Counted from the first letter of the stretch, positions 1 to 7,031 are shown. The stretch is 25,752 nt of DNA from a virus (IMGVR_UViG_3300023297_001550:1-25752); one strand, 5' to 3'. Made by a program: numbers and translations. The notes: generated by a model not told the origin, from the sequence alone.

Positions 1-75
1 CGTATCTGGAAGAAAAAAGCCCGCCGCGAGGGCCAAGATATTATCAAAAGGGAGATGGCTAATGGATCGATATGA
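1..75 (+). CDS. C-terminal end of an upstream gene (partial)
   Basis: The frame starting at base 1 is open for 24 codons and stops at TGA 73-75. The visible tail is basic (WKKKARREGQDIIKREM) and could form an amphipathic helix. It would overlap the next gene by 14 bases, in line with the overlapping style of this genome. The frame starting at base 2 is also open to the left edge, so an N-terminal extension of the next gene is an alternative. Too little is visible to assign a function. Confidence 0.35.
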   Translation, partial: RIWKKKARREGQDIIKREMANGSI

Positions 76-592
76 AAAATATGAAAAATTGGTTTATAAG
101 CTGGCCTGGCGGTATGTGCGGGTTGGTTTTGAATTTGATGATTTGTTTTCGGAAGCCAATATGGCCTATATTGAAGCCCTCAGGACATACGATCCTGATA
201 CCAGCAAATGCGGATTTTGTACCCATTTGTATAACCTGATTAATTGGAGATTATGCAAATTCACCAAGCCGTCTATAAGGCCAGATTTCAATCCGGAATC
301 ACTTTCCAAAAGCAATTACAACCAACAGAAATTTTTAGAATGTCATGCAGATCAACTCAAACGAGTTATATTTAAGGATCAAATTGAAAAATCCGATTCA
401 GATGTAATTATTATTATTAACCTGATTTTCGATATGCCCGACCGATTGTATAGGATGTGTCGTGAAGTAACATGCCCTAAAATCACCCGGAGGCGTTTAT
501 TAAGGTACTTGACTGAAGAAATAGATTGGAGCCCGAAACGAGCCAATCTGGCCCTATCAACCATACATAATCTTATAAGGAGGAATGAATAA
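62..592 (+). CDS. Sigma-70 region 2-like phage protein (putative sigma factor)
   Basis: 176 residues. Residues about 6-70 resemble sigma-70 region 2: an aromatic-rich helix (YEKLVYKLAWRYV), then FDDLFSEANMAYIEALRTYD and a helix starting at TSKCGFCTHLYN. This is the pattern that binds core polymerase and the -10 element in sigma factors and small phage sigma-like proteins. The C-terminal 50 residues are basic and helical (RRRLLRYLTEEIDWSPKRAN) and could be a divergent region 4, but no clear helix-turn-helix is visible. AGGGAG at 49-54 stands 7 bases before the ATG, supporting this start. It overlaps the next gene by one base (TAATG). Inferred role: redirecting RNA polymerase to phage promoters such as the TTTAAA-17-TATAAT sites found here. 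A non-sigma DNA-binding role is possible. Confidence 0.6.
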   Translation: MDRYEKYEKLVYKLAWRYVRVGFEFDDLFSEANMAYIEALRTYDPDTSKCGFCTHLYNLINWRLCKFTKPSIRPDFNPESLSKSNYNQQKFLECHADQLKRVIFKDQIEKSDSDVIIIINLIFDMPDRLYRMCREVTCPKITRRRLLRYLTEEIDWSPKRANLALSTIHNLIRRNE

Positions 593-789
593 TGGCAATG
601 AAGGCTAAGAAAAAAATAAAAGCTGCACAAACAATAATTCTTGAACTCGTTAACGACAATTTTAATTGGAATAACGATTATTATCTTAAAAAAGCAGGAA
701 TAACCAACAAAGAATACGTTGAAGAAGTTGAAGAAGAGATAGAAAATCAAATTGAAAAAATCAGAGCTTTATTTACCCTGTTATCGTAA
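592..789 (+). CDS. Small hypothetical protein, charged C-terminus
   Basis: 65 residues, not recognised. The N-terminus is lysine-rich (MAMKAKKKIKAAQ). The C-terminal half has an acidic run (EYVEEVEEEIENQIEKI) likely to be helical or coiled-coil. Its ATG overlaps the stop of the sigma-like gene by one base (TAATG), and AAGGAGG sits about 8 bases upstream, so translational coupling is likely. No signal peptide or membrane segment is visible. Confidence 0.6.
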   Translation: MAMKAKKKIKAAQTIILELVNDNFNWNNDYYLKKAGITNKEYVEEVEEEIENQIEKIRALFTLLS

Positions 790-801
790 AGGAGAAAAAT
801 A

Positions 802-888
802 ATGGTAAGAATATATTGTGCATTGACTTTGATTGGATTAGGTTTTTATTTAATCTGGGGGTTTCTATCAATTTTAATCAACAAATAA
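802..888 (+). CDS. 28-residue single-span membrane peptide
   Basis: A short frame begins at ATG 802, preceded by AAAGGAG (788-794) in the same spacing used by neighbouring genes, and stops at TAA 886-888. The product is almost wholly one hydrophobic segment (CALTLIGLGFYLIWGFLSIL) with a basic residue near the N-terminus and INK at the end, so it should insert in the inner membrane with the N-terminus inside. The function is unknown. The ribosome binding site and tight position between two genes are the main support. Confidence 0.55.
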   Translation: MVRIYCALTLIGLGFYLIWGFLSILINK

Positions 889-911
889 AATCACAAAAGG
901 AGAAATGAATA

Positions 912-1106
912 ATGTTTAAAATTTATATCAAGTGTAGCTGGTGCGGAAAAGACATGGGCAGCAAGGCAACAAATATTAAACAAGAACCCGGCATGGATAT
1001 CACACACGGCATATGCAAGGAATGCTTTAAAATTGAAATAGCAAAATTAGAAAATAAAAAAGGAGAAATGAATAATGAAAAAGTTTATGCTCAAGATCGA
1101 AAATGA
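912..1106 (+). CDS. Small zinc-ribbon protein
   Basis: 64 residues with two CxxC pairs, CSWCGKDMG near residue 9 and THGICKECF near residue 31. This is a four-cysteine zinc ribbon of the kind frequent in small phage proteins. AAAGGAG precedes the ATG. The last ten codons overlap the start of the next gene, whose AAAGGAG at about 1059-1065 lies inside this frame. The family is common in phage early regions but has no assigned role. Confidence 0.6.
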   Translation: MFKIYIKCSWCGKDMGSKATNIKQEPGMDITHGICKECFKIEIAKLENKKGEMNNEKVYAQDRK

Positions 1107-1605
1107 TATGACCAAGGCCGATGAGATAGCAATCATCGACCGGCTGGAACGGGAGTACCTGCTGCACCCCAATAATTATTTACATGATTTTTTTACCGGA
1201 CCTAATGCAGAATGGCTGAGACAGAAAATTCTGGACGATATCTTTCCGGCCCTGCCCTACAAAATGGAAATGGCAATCATAAGCAGTGGGCTCGAAATCA
1301 TCAGTCTCCAAAATGAACTCAAAATTCGAAAAGATAGAGGACTTGACGACCTTCTTATGATTACAGATCTCGAAAATCAAAATGAAAATATGGAAGCCAA
1401 ATTCCATAGAAAAGAAAGAGAATTAGACATAGAAAAATTAGCCCACAACCACACCAAAAACAAACTAACCCAGACAGAAGAACAACGCGAAGCGAATAGA
1501 TTGGGTAAAATCGAATCGGACGAAAAAGTGAAACATCTTGACCAAAGACTTGAAAAAGCAACCGAACAAATCAGAATCGCCGCCAAATATATTGGGGCCA
1601 TTTAA
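1075..1605 (+). CDS. Hypothetical protein with C-terminal coiled coil
   Basis: 176 residues, not recognised. The N-terminal 90 residues look globular (HDFFTGPNAEWLRQKI and following). From about residue 85 to 168 the sequence is highly charged with regular hydrophobic spacing (ENQNENMEAKFHRKERELD; DEKVKHLDQRLEKATEQI), a probable long coiled coil that suggests oligomerisation or a scaffold role. AAAGGAG lies 8-10 bases before the ATG, inside the preceding zinc-ribbon gene, so the two genes overlap by 32 bases. No catalytic motif is visible. Confidence 0.65.
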   Translation: MKKFMLKIENDMTKADEIAIIDRLEREYLLHPNNYLHDFFTGPNAEWLRQKILDDIFPALPYKMEMAIISSGLEIISLQNELKIRKDRGLDDLLMITDLENQNENMEAKFHRKERELDIEKLAHNHTKNKLTQTEEQREANRLGKIESDEKVKHLDQRLEKATEQIRIAAKYIGAI

Positions 1606-1643
1606 CATCAACTCATCCATAAAGCCTACAAAGGAGCTGGATA

Positions 1644-3686
1644 ATGACAAAAGACAAATTGAAAAAACTAATCAAAACCGATGATAGCTGGGCAATCGGA
1701 GTACTGGTTGCCATTTACAATAATCAGGAATCAGACGAACAAGCCGGACACTATACGGTTCATCAAAATTCAATTGGCTTTAATTCTGCTGATGCAAATT
1801 TTATGACCTCCATTGCTCGGAACTTCTTGAATCGAGGCCGATTATCCGAAAAGCAGATGGTGTACGTCAGACGGAACATGGTTAAGTATGCCGCGCAGGC
1901 AATAGATGCCGAAGCAAAAGCCATCCCCGTTGAAGTTGTCGGTGATAAAATCAAGAATGCCAAGACTACAAAAAAACCTGAAACTGAACAAAAAGCCATT
2001 CAGGAAGCAACTGTTGAGGGCCTCAATCTCGTAATGAAATTCTCCTATCCACGCGGGGATTCAAGATTTCAGCAAACATTAAACAATGTCAAATCCCTGG
2101 ACGGGCGGAAATGGGACAGTGGGACCAAAAAATGGTCTGCTCCGCTGTCCTTAGAAAATATTGAGAACCTGAGATATTGGGGTTTCGATCTTTCTCCGGA
2201 TGTCGATAAATGGTATAACAAATATCAGCACAAAGACATTGATATAAACGAAATCGAAGGCTTGCCGGAAGGTCTGACCCCAAGGCCCTACCAAGTAAAA
2301 GGCGTTGAATATGTCGAATCCCGCAACGGCAGAGCATTGATAGCGGATGAGATGGGACTTGGAAAAACTATTCAGGCGTTATGCTGGCTTCACCGGCATC
2401 CTGAAGCAAGACCCGCAATCGTTGTCTGCCCTGCATCTTTGAAGGCTAATTGGATCAAGGAAACAAATAAATGGTTGCCTAATGAACCTGTTTATTCCTT
2501 GACAGGCAGATGGACAAAAACAAAAAAGACCCCTACCGACGGAATAATTGTTATTAATTATGACATCATTCCGAACAAATATGAAAAAGTAAAAGACGAA
2601 TATACCGGGAAAATAAAATCAGTAGAGCAGAGAAATACCGGCTGGGGTGATCAATTAGTCAAAATGAATCCACAATCCATTACTTTTGATGAGATCCAAT
2701 ATATCAAAAATCTGAAATCGAACCGGGGCAAAGCCTGTACGCGGCTGGCAAAAAAGATACCCAATGTTATGGGGTTGTCTGGAACTCCAATCGAAAACAG
2801 GCCGGTGGAATTTTTTAATCCGATCAAAATTATCAATCCAACAATATTTCCTTCCTATTGGAAATATGCCCAAGAATTTTGTGGTGCCAAACATAATGGA
2901 TTTGGATGGGATTTCAGCGGAGCAACCAACACCAAAGAGCTTTATGAAAAACTGAGCAGAACTATTATGGTCAGGCGGTTAAAAAAAGATGTATTGCCGG
3001 AATTGCCGCCCAAGAACCGGATGGTGGTTACTGTCGATATCAACAACCGAAAACAATACGATATCGCCGCAGGGGATATCCTGGCCTACATCAAGGAAAC
3101 AAGTGGGCAGGAAGCCGCAGACAAAGCCGCTGAAGCAGAACAATTGGTGGCTATCGAGAAGCTGAAACAACTATCCATTGAAGGCAAAATTGATGGATGT
3201 ATTGAATGGATCGAAAGATATCTTGAAATGAATGATAAACTGGTTGTATTCTGTGTCCATACCAAAATCCTTGAAAAATTAATGGAACATTTTAAGGATA
3301 TTGCCGTTTCAATATATGGCAAAACCTCATTAAAAAAACGGGAAGCAAACAAGGATGCATTCCAGGAAAATCCCAATGTCAGATTGCTGATAGGCAATGT
3401 TAAGGCCGCTGGTGTTGGCCTGACCTTGACCGCTGCCGCTGCAACAGTAACAATCGAATTAGGATGGAAACCAGCAGAACATATTCAAGCTGAAGACCGA
3501 GTGCATAGAATTGGGCAGGAAGCCGATTCAGTATTTGCATATTATCTGATTGCAAAAGGCACCATTGAGGAATCAATTGCCACATTACTTGATTCCAAAA
3601 TGAAAGTTCTGGGCCAGGTATTGGACGGTGAAGAAGTTTCGAAAACATCCCTGTTAACCGAATTAATAAAAGAATTGGAGGCGTAA
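1644..3686 (+). CDS. SNF2-family helicase/translocase with HARP-like N-terminal region
   Basis: 680 residues, a superfamily 2 ATPase that translocates on double-stranded DNA. Motif I is DEMGLGKT with Lys241. Motif II is DEIQ at 349-352, a DEAH-box variant. Motif III region is GLSGTPIENRP. Motifs IV-VI include VVFCVHTK, GNVKAAGVGLTLTAA and DRVHRIGQ (618-625). Residues about 120-200 (FSYPRGDSRFQQTL, then KKWSAPLSLENIENLR) resemble the HARP-type region of annealing helicases such as SMARCAL1, where it binds forked DNA. By analogy it may anneal or remodel phage replication forks or recombination intermediates; that is inference. AAAGGAG stands upstream of the ATG. The stop abuts the next ATG (TAAATG). 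A second, different SNF2 helicase is encoded at 19310-21670. Confidence 0.92.
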   Translation: MTKDKLKKLIKTDDSWAIGVLVAIYNNQESDEQAGHYTVHQNSIGFNSADANFMTSIARNFLNRGRLSEKQMVYVRRNMVKYAAQAIDAEAKAIPVEVVGDKIKNAKTTKKPETEQKAIQEATVEGLNLVMKFSYPRGDSRFQQTLNNVKSLDGRKWDSGTKKWSAPLSLENIENLRYWGFDLSPDVDKWYNKYQHKDIDINEIEGLPEGLTPRPYQVKGVEYVESRNGRALIADEMGLGKTIQALCWLHRHPEARPAIVVCPASLKANWIKETNKWLPNEPVYSLTGRWTKTKKTPTDGIIVINYDIIPNKYEKVKDEYTGKIKSVEQRNTGWGDQLVKMNPQSITFDEIQYIKNLKSNRGKACTRLAKKIPNVMGLSGTPIENRPVEFFNPIKIINPTIFPSYWKYAQEFCGAKHNGFGWDFSGATNTKELYEKLSRTIMVRRLKKDVLPELPPKNRMVVTVDINNRKQYDIAAGDILAYIKETSGQEAADKAAEAEQLVAIEKLKQLSIEGKIDGCIEWIERYLEMNDKLVVFCVHTKILEKLMEHFKDIAVSIYGKTSLKKREANKDAFQENPNVRLLIGNVKAAGVGLTLTAAAATVTIELGWKPAEHIQAEDRVHRIGQEADSVFAYYLIAKGTIEESIATLLDSKMKVLGQVLDGEEVSKTSLLTELIKELEA

Positions 3687-3953
3687 ATGAAAATTACAAA
3701 AACCATAAATACTTGCCGGGCCTGTCATCATGTTGGCCATAGTGGATCCTTCACCTATGGTGGAGCAAGAACTATCTGTGAACATGATAATGCTTGCAAA
3801 ATAAGAGAAAGTAAAAACAAATTCAAAAGGGAATACCCAGAATATCGTTCAGAATGCAAAGACAAAGACTGGAAGTTTCATTGGTATCATAGAATTATAA
3901 ATCATGATGTAATACCCGATTGGTGTCCATTGAAAAACGGCTCCGATTATTAA
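3687..3953 (+). CDS. Cys/His-rich small phage protein
   Basis: 88 residues with CRACHHVGHSGSF near the N-terminus, then CEHDNACK, and a C-terminal IPDWCPLKNGSDY. The Cys and His spacing suggests bound zinc. Similar small proteins with a CxxCxHxGHSG start and a PxWCPL end occur in many phages and prophages, but I know of no assigned function. It starts directly after the helicase stop, with GGAGG inside the end of that gene, so it is probably co-translated. Confidence 0.7.
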   Translation: MKITKTINTCRACHHVGHSGSFTYGGARTICEHDNACKIRESKNKFKREYPEYRSECKDKDWKFHWYHRIINHDVIPDWCPLKNGSDY

Positions 3954-3970
3954 CTGAAAAAGGAGGGCGA

Positions 3971-4135
3971 ATGATCAGGAATATATTATGTGGAATGTGC
4001 TTCTGTTTCGGACTGTGCCTGGCCGGGGCAGAGGCTGACCACTGGATATGGAATTTAGCAGGATTAGGAATCTTTTCAGGAATCTTTATTTTCAAACCAA
4101 AAGGAGAATTAAATCATGGGAAAGCAAAAAACTAA
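3971..4135 (+). CDS. 54-residue membrane protein
   Basis: The ATG at 3971 follows AAAGGAGGGCG with ideal spacing, so it is preferred over an in-frame upstream ATG at 3920 that lies inside the previous gene and has no ribosome binding site. The product has a Cys/Gly-rich hydrophobic stretch (CFCFGLCLAGAEA), a tryptophan pair, and a second hydrophobic segment (LAGLGIFSGIFIF), consistent with one or two membrane passes. The last 20 bases overlap the next gene. Function unknown. Confidence 0.55.
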   Translation: MIRNILCGMCFCFGLCLAGAEADHWIWNLAGLGIFSGIFIFKPKGELNHGKAKN

Positions 4136-4409
4136 GGGACAGAGGCGGCTGATGGCAAGGAAGCAGAAGAGAAACAAAGCCCAAAAAGCAACAAATCTCC
4201 GGGAAACTTTGTTTCGTGACTTCAGCGATATGACGCCTATGCCCGTGTATATGCTATCACGACTAAAAAAATTTAAGGCAGCAGGAAAAAGAATTAAAGC
4301 AATGAACGTACAGCGAGAAAAAATCAGAATTCAGGCACTGGCTGTTGCAAAAATTTTGAAAGAAGCAAAGGAAGCCAAACACGAAATCCTGTTCCGCAAA
4401 TTCAGTTAA
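4116..4409 (+). CDS. Very basic small protein
   Basis: 97 residues, strongly basic throughout (MGKQKTKGQRRLMARKQKRN; RLKKFKAAGKRIKAMNVQRE), with little acidic content, so nucleic-acid binding is plausible. It has no recognised domain. AAAAGGAG lies upstream of the ATG, inside the end of the membrane-protein gene. It is the last gene before a promoter-bearing gap and so probably ends the transcription unit that starts upstream. Confidence 0.6.
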   Translation: MGKQKTKGQRRLMARKQKRNKAQKATNLRETLFRDFSDMTPMPVYMLSRLKKFKAAGKRIKAMNVQREKIRIQALAVAKILKEAKEAKHEILFRKFS

Positions 4410-4410
4410 T

Positions 4411-4439
4411 TTTAAATTTATCGCGTGATAATCTATAAT
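4411..4439 (+). promoter_or_regulatory. Promoter, TTTAAA-17-TATAAT class
   Basis: TTTAAA at 4411-4416 and TATAAT at 4434-4439 are separated by exactly 17 bases. The same hexamers with the same spacing occur at 6922-6950, 11431-11459 and 24207-24235, each in a gap before a gene block. The -10 box is perfect for the sigma-70 consensus; the -35 box departs from TTGACA. It would drive the primase block. The spacer and -10 overlap the left arm of a long inverted repeat. Confidence 0.65.
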
Positions 4440-4476
4440 ACATATATAGCCTTTAAAAATAGATTATCGTGCGATA
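4419..4476. repeat. 17-18 bp inverted repeat around the promoter
   Basis: Arms 4419-4436 and 4459-4476 pair along their full length with only two G-T wobbles in the middle and enclose about 22 bases. The left arm overlaps the -10 box; the right arm lies in the expected leader. It could be an operator for a dimeric regulator, or an RNA hairpin (terminator or processing site) formed in transcripts reading through from upstream. The paired wobbles lean slightly toward an RNA role. A related arrangement occurs at 8464-8522. Confidence 0.7.
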
Positions 4477-4502
4477 TACGCTAAATGCATTGGAGGAAAC
4501 AT

Positions 4503-4718
4503 ATGAAATCAAAAGCACAACAGAAAGCAGAACACATAAAAGATGAGCGACTGAAGAAATGGCGGGCAAAATATAATCCGCTGAAAAGAACCTTTAAAAC
4601 AAAGGAAGACGAGATGAGTTATTGCTTGCATAGGATGACCGGGCTTGTAATGCTCAAAACCTTCCCATGGCGAACTTGGATGGCCGATTACGATATAACA
4701 AACCCAGGAGTAAAATAA
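4503..4718 (+). CDS. Small basic hypothetical protein
   Basis: 71 residues, not recognised. ATG 4503 is chosen over the in-frame ATG 4485 because TGGAGG at 4491-4496 stands 6 bases before 4503. The N-terminal half is lysine-rich and likely helical; the C-terminal half has tryptophans and aromatic residues (FPWRTWMADYD). It is first in the unit behind the 4411 promoter, and its stop is immediately followed by the primase ATG, suggesting coupled expression. Confidence 0.6.
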   Translation: MKSKAQQKAEHIKDERLKKWRAKYNPLKRTFKTKEDEMSYCLHRMTGLVMLKTFPWRTWMADYDITNPGVK

Positions 4719-5600
4719 ATGTTTGATGCCAAGATATTTTTAGAAAATTATGGGGTCGATCATACAGACAATGACCCCAAACATTCCCGGAGAGGATGGG
4801 TTCAGATCCACTGTATTTTCTGCTCAGGAAATCCGGGCTGGCATGGGGGTTTCTGCATTGCTGGTGGGTTTTATGCCTGCTGGCGATGCGGGGGCCATTC
4901 CCTGTACAAAGTCATATCAACCCTGCTCAAGACCAGCCCAAAAGAAACCAATGAAATTATCAAAAAGTATTCATCAGGAGAACCAGGACCAAGATTCAAA
5001 AATAGAAAATATGCCGATGAATTGGAGTTGCCCTCATTAATGCCCCTGGGACCGTTCGCCCGAGCATATCTTGAAAACAAAAATTATGATCCTGATAAAT
5101 TAGCCACCATATGGAATTTGAAAGCAACAGATCATATCGGGCCGTATGCCTTCAGGATTTTCATCCCTATATTTAATAAACATAAAATGGTCAGTTTCAC
5201 TACCAGAGCCGTTCAATCCGGAACAAAACCCAAATACAAATCTTGTCCGGAAGACAACGAAATATACCACCATAAATTTTTGCTATATGGCCAAGATCAA
5301 GTGCCCGGAGATACCTGTATTGTCGTAGAAGGCCCGCCCGATGTCTGGAGATTAGGGCCGGGGGCAGTAGGATTATTCGGCATCGGCTTTTCAGAACCGC
5401 AGATGCAATTATTGTCACAATATAAAAAAGTCTTTATTTTTTTTGACCCAGAAGAACAGGCCCAGATTCAGGCTGAGAAACTTTACTACCAACTAACCGC
5501 AAGAGGTGTAGAATGTCAGATATTAGAGGACGACAAAGGAAAAGATCCGGGAGAGTTAGGACAAAAGGAAGCGAACCAATTAATGCACGACCTACTTTAA
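4719..5600 (+). CDS. Phage DNA primase (zinc finger plus Toprim)
   Basis: 293 residues. An N-terminal zinc-binding domain of the CHC2/DnaG type has Cys32, Cys35, Cys54 and Cys57 (HCIFCSGNPGW and FYACWRCGGH). A C-terminal Toprim domain has the catalytic Glu204 in VVEGPPDVW, an FFDPE motif with Asp243 in place of the usual DxD, and KDPGEL with Asp276. These are the metal-binding residues that make RNA primers in DnaG-type enzymes. At 293 residues it is much shorter than bacterial DnaG and lacks its helicase-binding domain, as is usual for compact phage primases. It should work with the DnaB-like helicase at 8838. The last 88 bases are also read in another frame as the start of the next gene. 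A diverged copy of its tail is present at 6092-6217. Confidence 0.88.
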   Translation: MFDAKIFLENYGVDHTDNDPKHSRRGWVQIHCIFCSGNPGWHGGFCIAGGFYACWRCGGHSLYKVISTLLKTSPKETNEIIKKYSSGEPGPRFKNRKYADELELPSLMPLGPFARAYLENKNYDPDKLATIWNLKATDHIGPYAFRIFIPIFNKHKMVSFTTRAVQSGTKPKYKSCPEDNEIYHHKFLLYGQDQVPGDTCIVVEGPPDVWRLGPGAVGLFGIGFSEPQMQLLSQYKKVFIFFDPEEQAQIQAEKLYYQLTARGVECQILEDDKGKDPGELGQKEANQLMHDLL

Positions 5601-6145
5601 AAGAATTTTTTAACCTTGGATTATCCCCAAAAGAACAAAAAATCTATCTCTTAGCGGAGATAGACAAGGCCATAACCGAGTATGCTGGTGATAAACCGTA
5701 TTCAGATGGAAATGGATTACGGCCAAAGGATGAATATGAAGGGGATCTCTGGTTTGAGTTTAAAATCCCGGACAGCATCGAATATAACATATGGTCTGGA
5801 GCGTTACTTGATTTTAGAAAAAATGCCGTCAAAATGTCAGTGACAGTAACGAACAAAAAGAATAAAAAACCAAGATCTCTTGAGCAAATAAATTACGGCG
5901 CAAGAACAAGGCTATATAAAAAATTAATCGGGAAACCATTGTCAAAAGCTACCATTGACGATATCAAAGAAGCACTTGAACAAGGTGATATTTTGACAAA
6001 TAATGTTTTAAGTCAATTAGCATTAGATGAAGATTTCCAAATTTTCAACCCAAACGATTTTTTAAATTGGATTCTGAGTGGGGCTATTTCTAAAAATGTA
6101 TATAACGCCTTAAAAAAAGAGGCAACAAAATGTCAACTACCATAA
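5513..6145 (+). CDS. Hypothetical protein overlapping the primase tail; Toprim-like C-terminus
   Basis: 210 residues. It starts inside the primase gene in another frame with only a weak AGAGGTG site, so the exact start is uncertain. The first 29 residues are dictated by the primase-coding overlap and are basic (RQRKRSGRVRTKGS). The central part (residues 30-190) matches nothing I recognise. The last 17 codons (KNVYNALKKEATKCQLP) align with the primase segment EKLYYQLTARGVECQIL, and the stop TAA falls where the primase has a Glu codon. After that stop the same frame continues as the rest of a primase tail (to 6217). The gene may therefore be a chimera whose end came from a second primase. Function unknown. 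Confidence 0.6.
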   Translation: MSDIRGRQRKRSGRVRTKGSEPINARPTLKEFFNLGLSPKEQKIYLLAEIDKAITEYAGDKPYSDGNGLRPKDEYEGDLWFEFKIPDSIEYNIWSGALLDFRKNAVKMSVTVTNKKNKKPRSLEQINYGARTRLYKKLIGKPLSKATIDDIKEALEQGDILTNNVLSQLALDEDFQIFNPNDFLNWILSGAISKNVYNALKKEATKCQLP

Positions 6146-6217
6146 AACAACCAAGGAAAAGATCCCGGCGAACTAAGCCAGGAGGAAGCAAAAAAACTGA
6201 TGTGGGATTTGCTATAA
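6092..6217 (+). pseudogene. Diverged second copy of the primase Toprim tail
   Basis: Read in the frame of the 5513-6145 gene and through its TAA stop, this stretch gives KNVYNALKKEATKCQLP, stop, NNQ, then GKDPGELSQEEAKKLMWDLL and a stop at 6215-6217. The primase ends GKDPGELGQKEANQLMHDLL after EKLYYQLTARGVECQIL-EDDK. Matching codons differ mostly at third positions (CCG/CCC, GGA/GGC, GAG/GAA, CTT/CTA), so the copy evolved as a functional Toprim before it was broken. It has one stop in place of Glu and Asn-Asn in place of Asp-Asp. The segment is now covered by the end of one gene and the start of another in a different frame. Confidence 0.75.
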
Positions 6218-6357
6218 AATCTGTTGACCTGGCCGCAGTCCATTGTGGTGATAAACCACTATACTGTAAAAAACATAGTCTATGGTACATGTCCTGGCTG
6301 GATGAATGCCCAATATGCGCCGGCGAAAATATGACCCCTGCAACAAAGGAGAAATGA
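6130..6357 (+). CDS. Small putative zinc-binding protein overlapping the primase-tail copy
   Basis: 75 residues. AAAGAGG lies upstream of ATG 6130. The first 29 codons overlap the decayed primase tail in another frame, giving a basic start (QPRKRSRRTKPGGSKK) that mirrors the N-terminus of the 5513 gene: both begin ATGTCA, and RKRS is at residues 9-12 in both. The unique part has HCGDKPLYCKKHSLWY and DECPICAGENM, a likely zinc site of Cys/His pairs. It overlaps the previous gene by 16 bases. Function unknown. Confidence 0.55.
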   Translation: MSTTIKQPRKRSRRTKPGGSKKTDVGFAIKSVDLAAVHCGDKPLYCKKHSLWYMSWLDECPICAGENMTPATKEK

Positions 6358-6360
6358 ATT

Positions 6361-6603
6361 ATGGCAAGAAGAGGTTTAAATTCTGTTTGGTTGAATAAAA
6401 TACGCGATAAATTGAATGCGATTGAGTCCAATGGTTTTGACCCAATAATCCTTTCTTACAATCCCGCTGCCCAATGGTTAATAACAAATATAGCAAAAAT
6501 GGGATATATTCCAAAGGTTGAAAATCTCGGAGCCGGAGTCAAACGAATAAGCATAAAAGGAACCTGCTGCAAAACTTGTGGGCAAACAACAAAGGAGAAA
6601 TAA
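6361..6603 (+). CDS. Small hypothetical protein with CCxxC end
   Basis: 80 residues, not recognised. It follows AAAGGAG and starts three bases after the previous stop. The N-terminal half is helical and basic (MARRGLNSVWLNKIRDKL); the C-terminus carries GTCCKTCG, possibly a metal site or half-site for dimerisation. No membrane segment or catalytic motif is visible. Confidence 0.55.
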   Translation: MARRGLNSVWLNKIRDKLNAIESNGFDPIILSYNPAAQWLITNIAKMGYIPKVENLGAGVKRISIKGTCCKTCGQTTKEK

Positions 6604-6605
6604 AA

Positions 6606-6905
6606 ATGGATAGTAAAACAAGAGAAGAATTAACAGAAAATGTAATTGATTGTATTCACTCCCTGGATCATTCCTTACAACAATGCAAAGGCGGAGATAT
6701 GGAAAGCACAGAAACCTTAAAATCTATGACCATGTTTAATTTCATTTGTCATGTAGCCGCCCCAAACGGGATCAGGTTTCACTATGAAAGCCGGTCCTAT
6801 GAAGAACAAACCAAAGAAAAATATTCAACAGCGGGCGGAAAAATGATACAAGTAAAATCAAAAGAGGATCTGAATGATATCGAGGTCCACACCCAGCCAG
6901 ATTAA
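6606..6905 (+). CDS. Hypothetical protein
   Basis: 99 residues. ATG 6606 is chosen because AAAGGAG ends about 10 bases before it; an in-frame upstream ATG at 6576 lies within the previous gene and lacks a site. The N-terminal half is acidic and helical; the centre has FICHVAAPNGIRFHYESR, and the C-terminus looks like short beta strands. It resembles no family I can name. It is the last gene before the 6906-7067 gap. Confidence 0.6.
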   Translation: MDSKTREELTENVIDCIHSLDHSLQQCKGGDMESTETLKSMTMFNFICHVAAPNGIRFHYESRSYEEQTKEKYSTAGGKMIQVKSKEDLNDIEVHTQPD

Positions 6906-6921
6906 TAAAAATTAAATTATT

Positions 6922-6950
6922 TTTAAAATTATTTAAAAAATTTATATAAT
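6922..6950 (+). promoter_or_regulatory. Promoter, TTTAAA-17-TATAAT class
   Basis: TTTAAA at 6922-6927 and TATAAT at 6945-6950 with a 17-base spacer, identical in hexamers and spacing to the sites at 4411, 11431 and 24207. The surrounding gap is extremely AT-rich. The expected start near 6957 would give a leader of about 110 bases that contains the cloverleaf-like element at 6971-7031, before the initiator gene. Confidence 0.65.
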
Positions 6951-6970
6951 ATAAAAGTAGATGTATTTTT

Positions 6971-7031
6971 CGGGCGTGTCATATGGCCATATGACCAGCG
7001 AAGGGATCGCTCATCCCTTCGCCCACGCTTG
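6971..7031 (+). promoter_or_regulatory. Cloverleaf-like element (two hairpins closed by an outer stem)
   Basis: An 18-base perfect palindrome at 6978-6995 (GTCATATGGCCATATGAC) is followed by a 10-bp stem 6998-7007/7013-7022 with a 5-base loop. The flanks 6971-6978 and 7024-7031 pair over 8 positions (6 Watson-Crick, 2 G-U), closing a three-way junction of 61 bases. It lies in the expected leader of the replication initiator gene, 28 bases before its AGGAG. It could be a leader RNA controlling translation or a DNA structure at a replication origin; no U-run follows, so it is not a terminator. Confidence 0.6.

Noticed and set aside
6180-6202. AGGAGG with ATG 6200 or GTG 6202 as an alternative gene start
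   Set aside because: Spacing is 14-16 bases, too long, and the AGGAGG is explained by the codons of the decayed primase tail; AAAGAGG before ATG 6130 is better placed.
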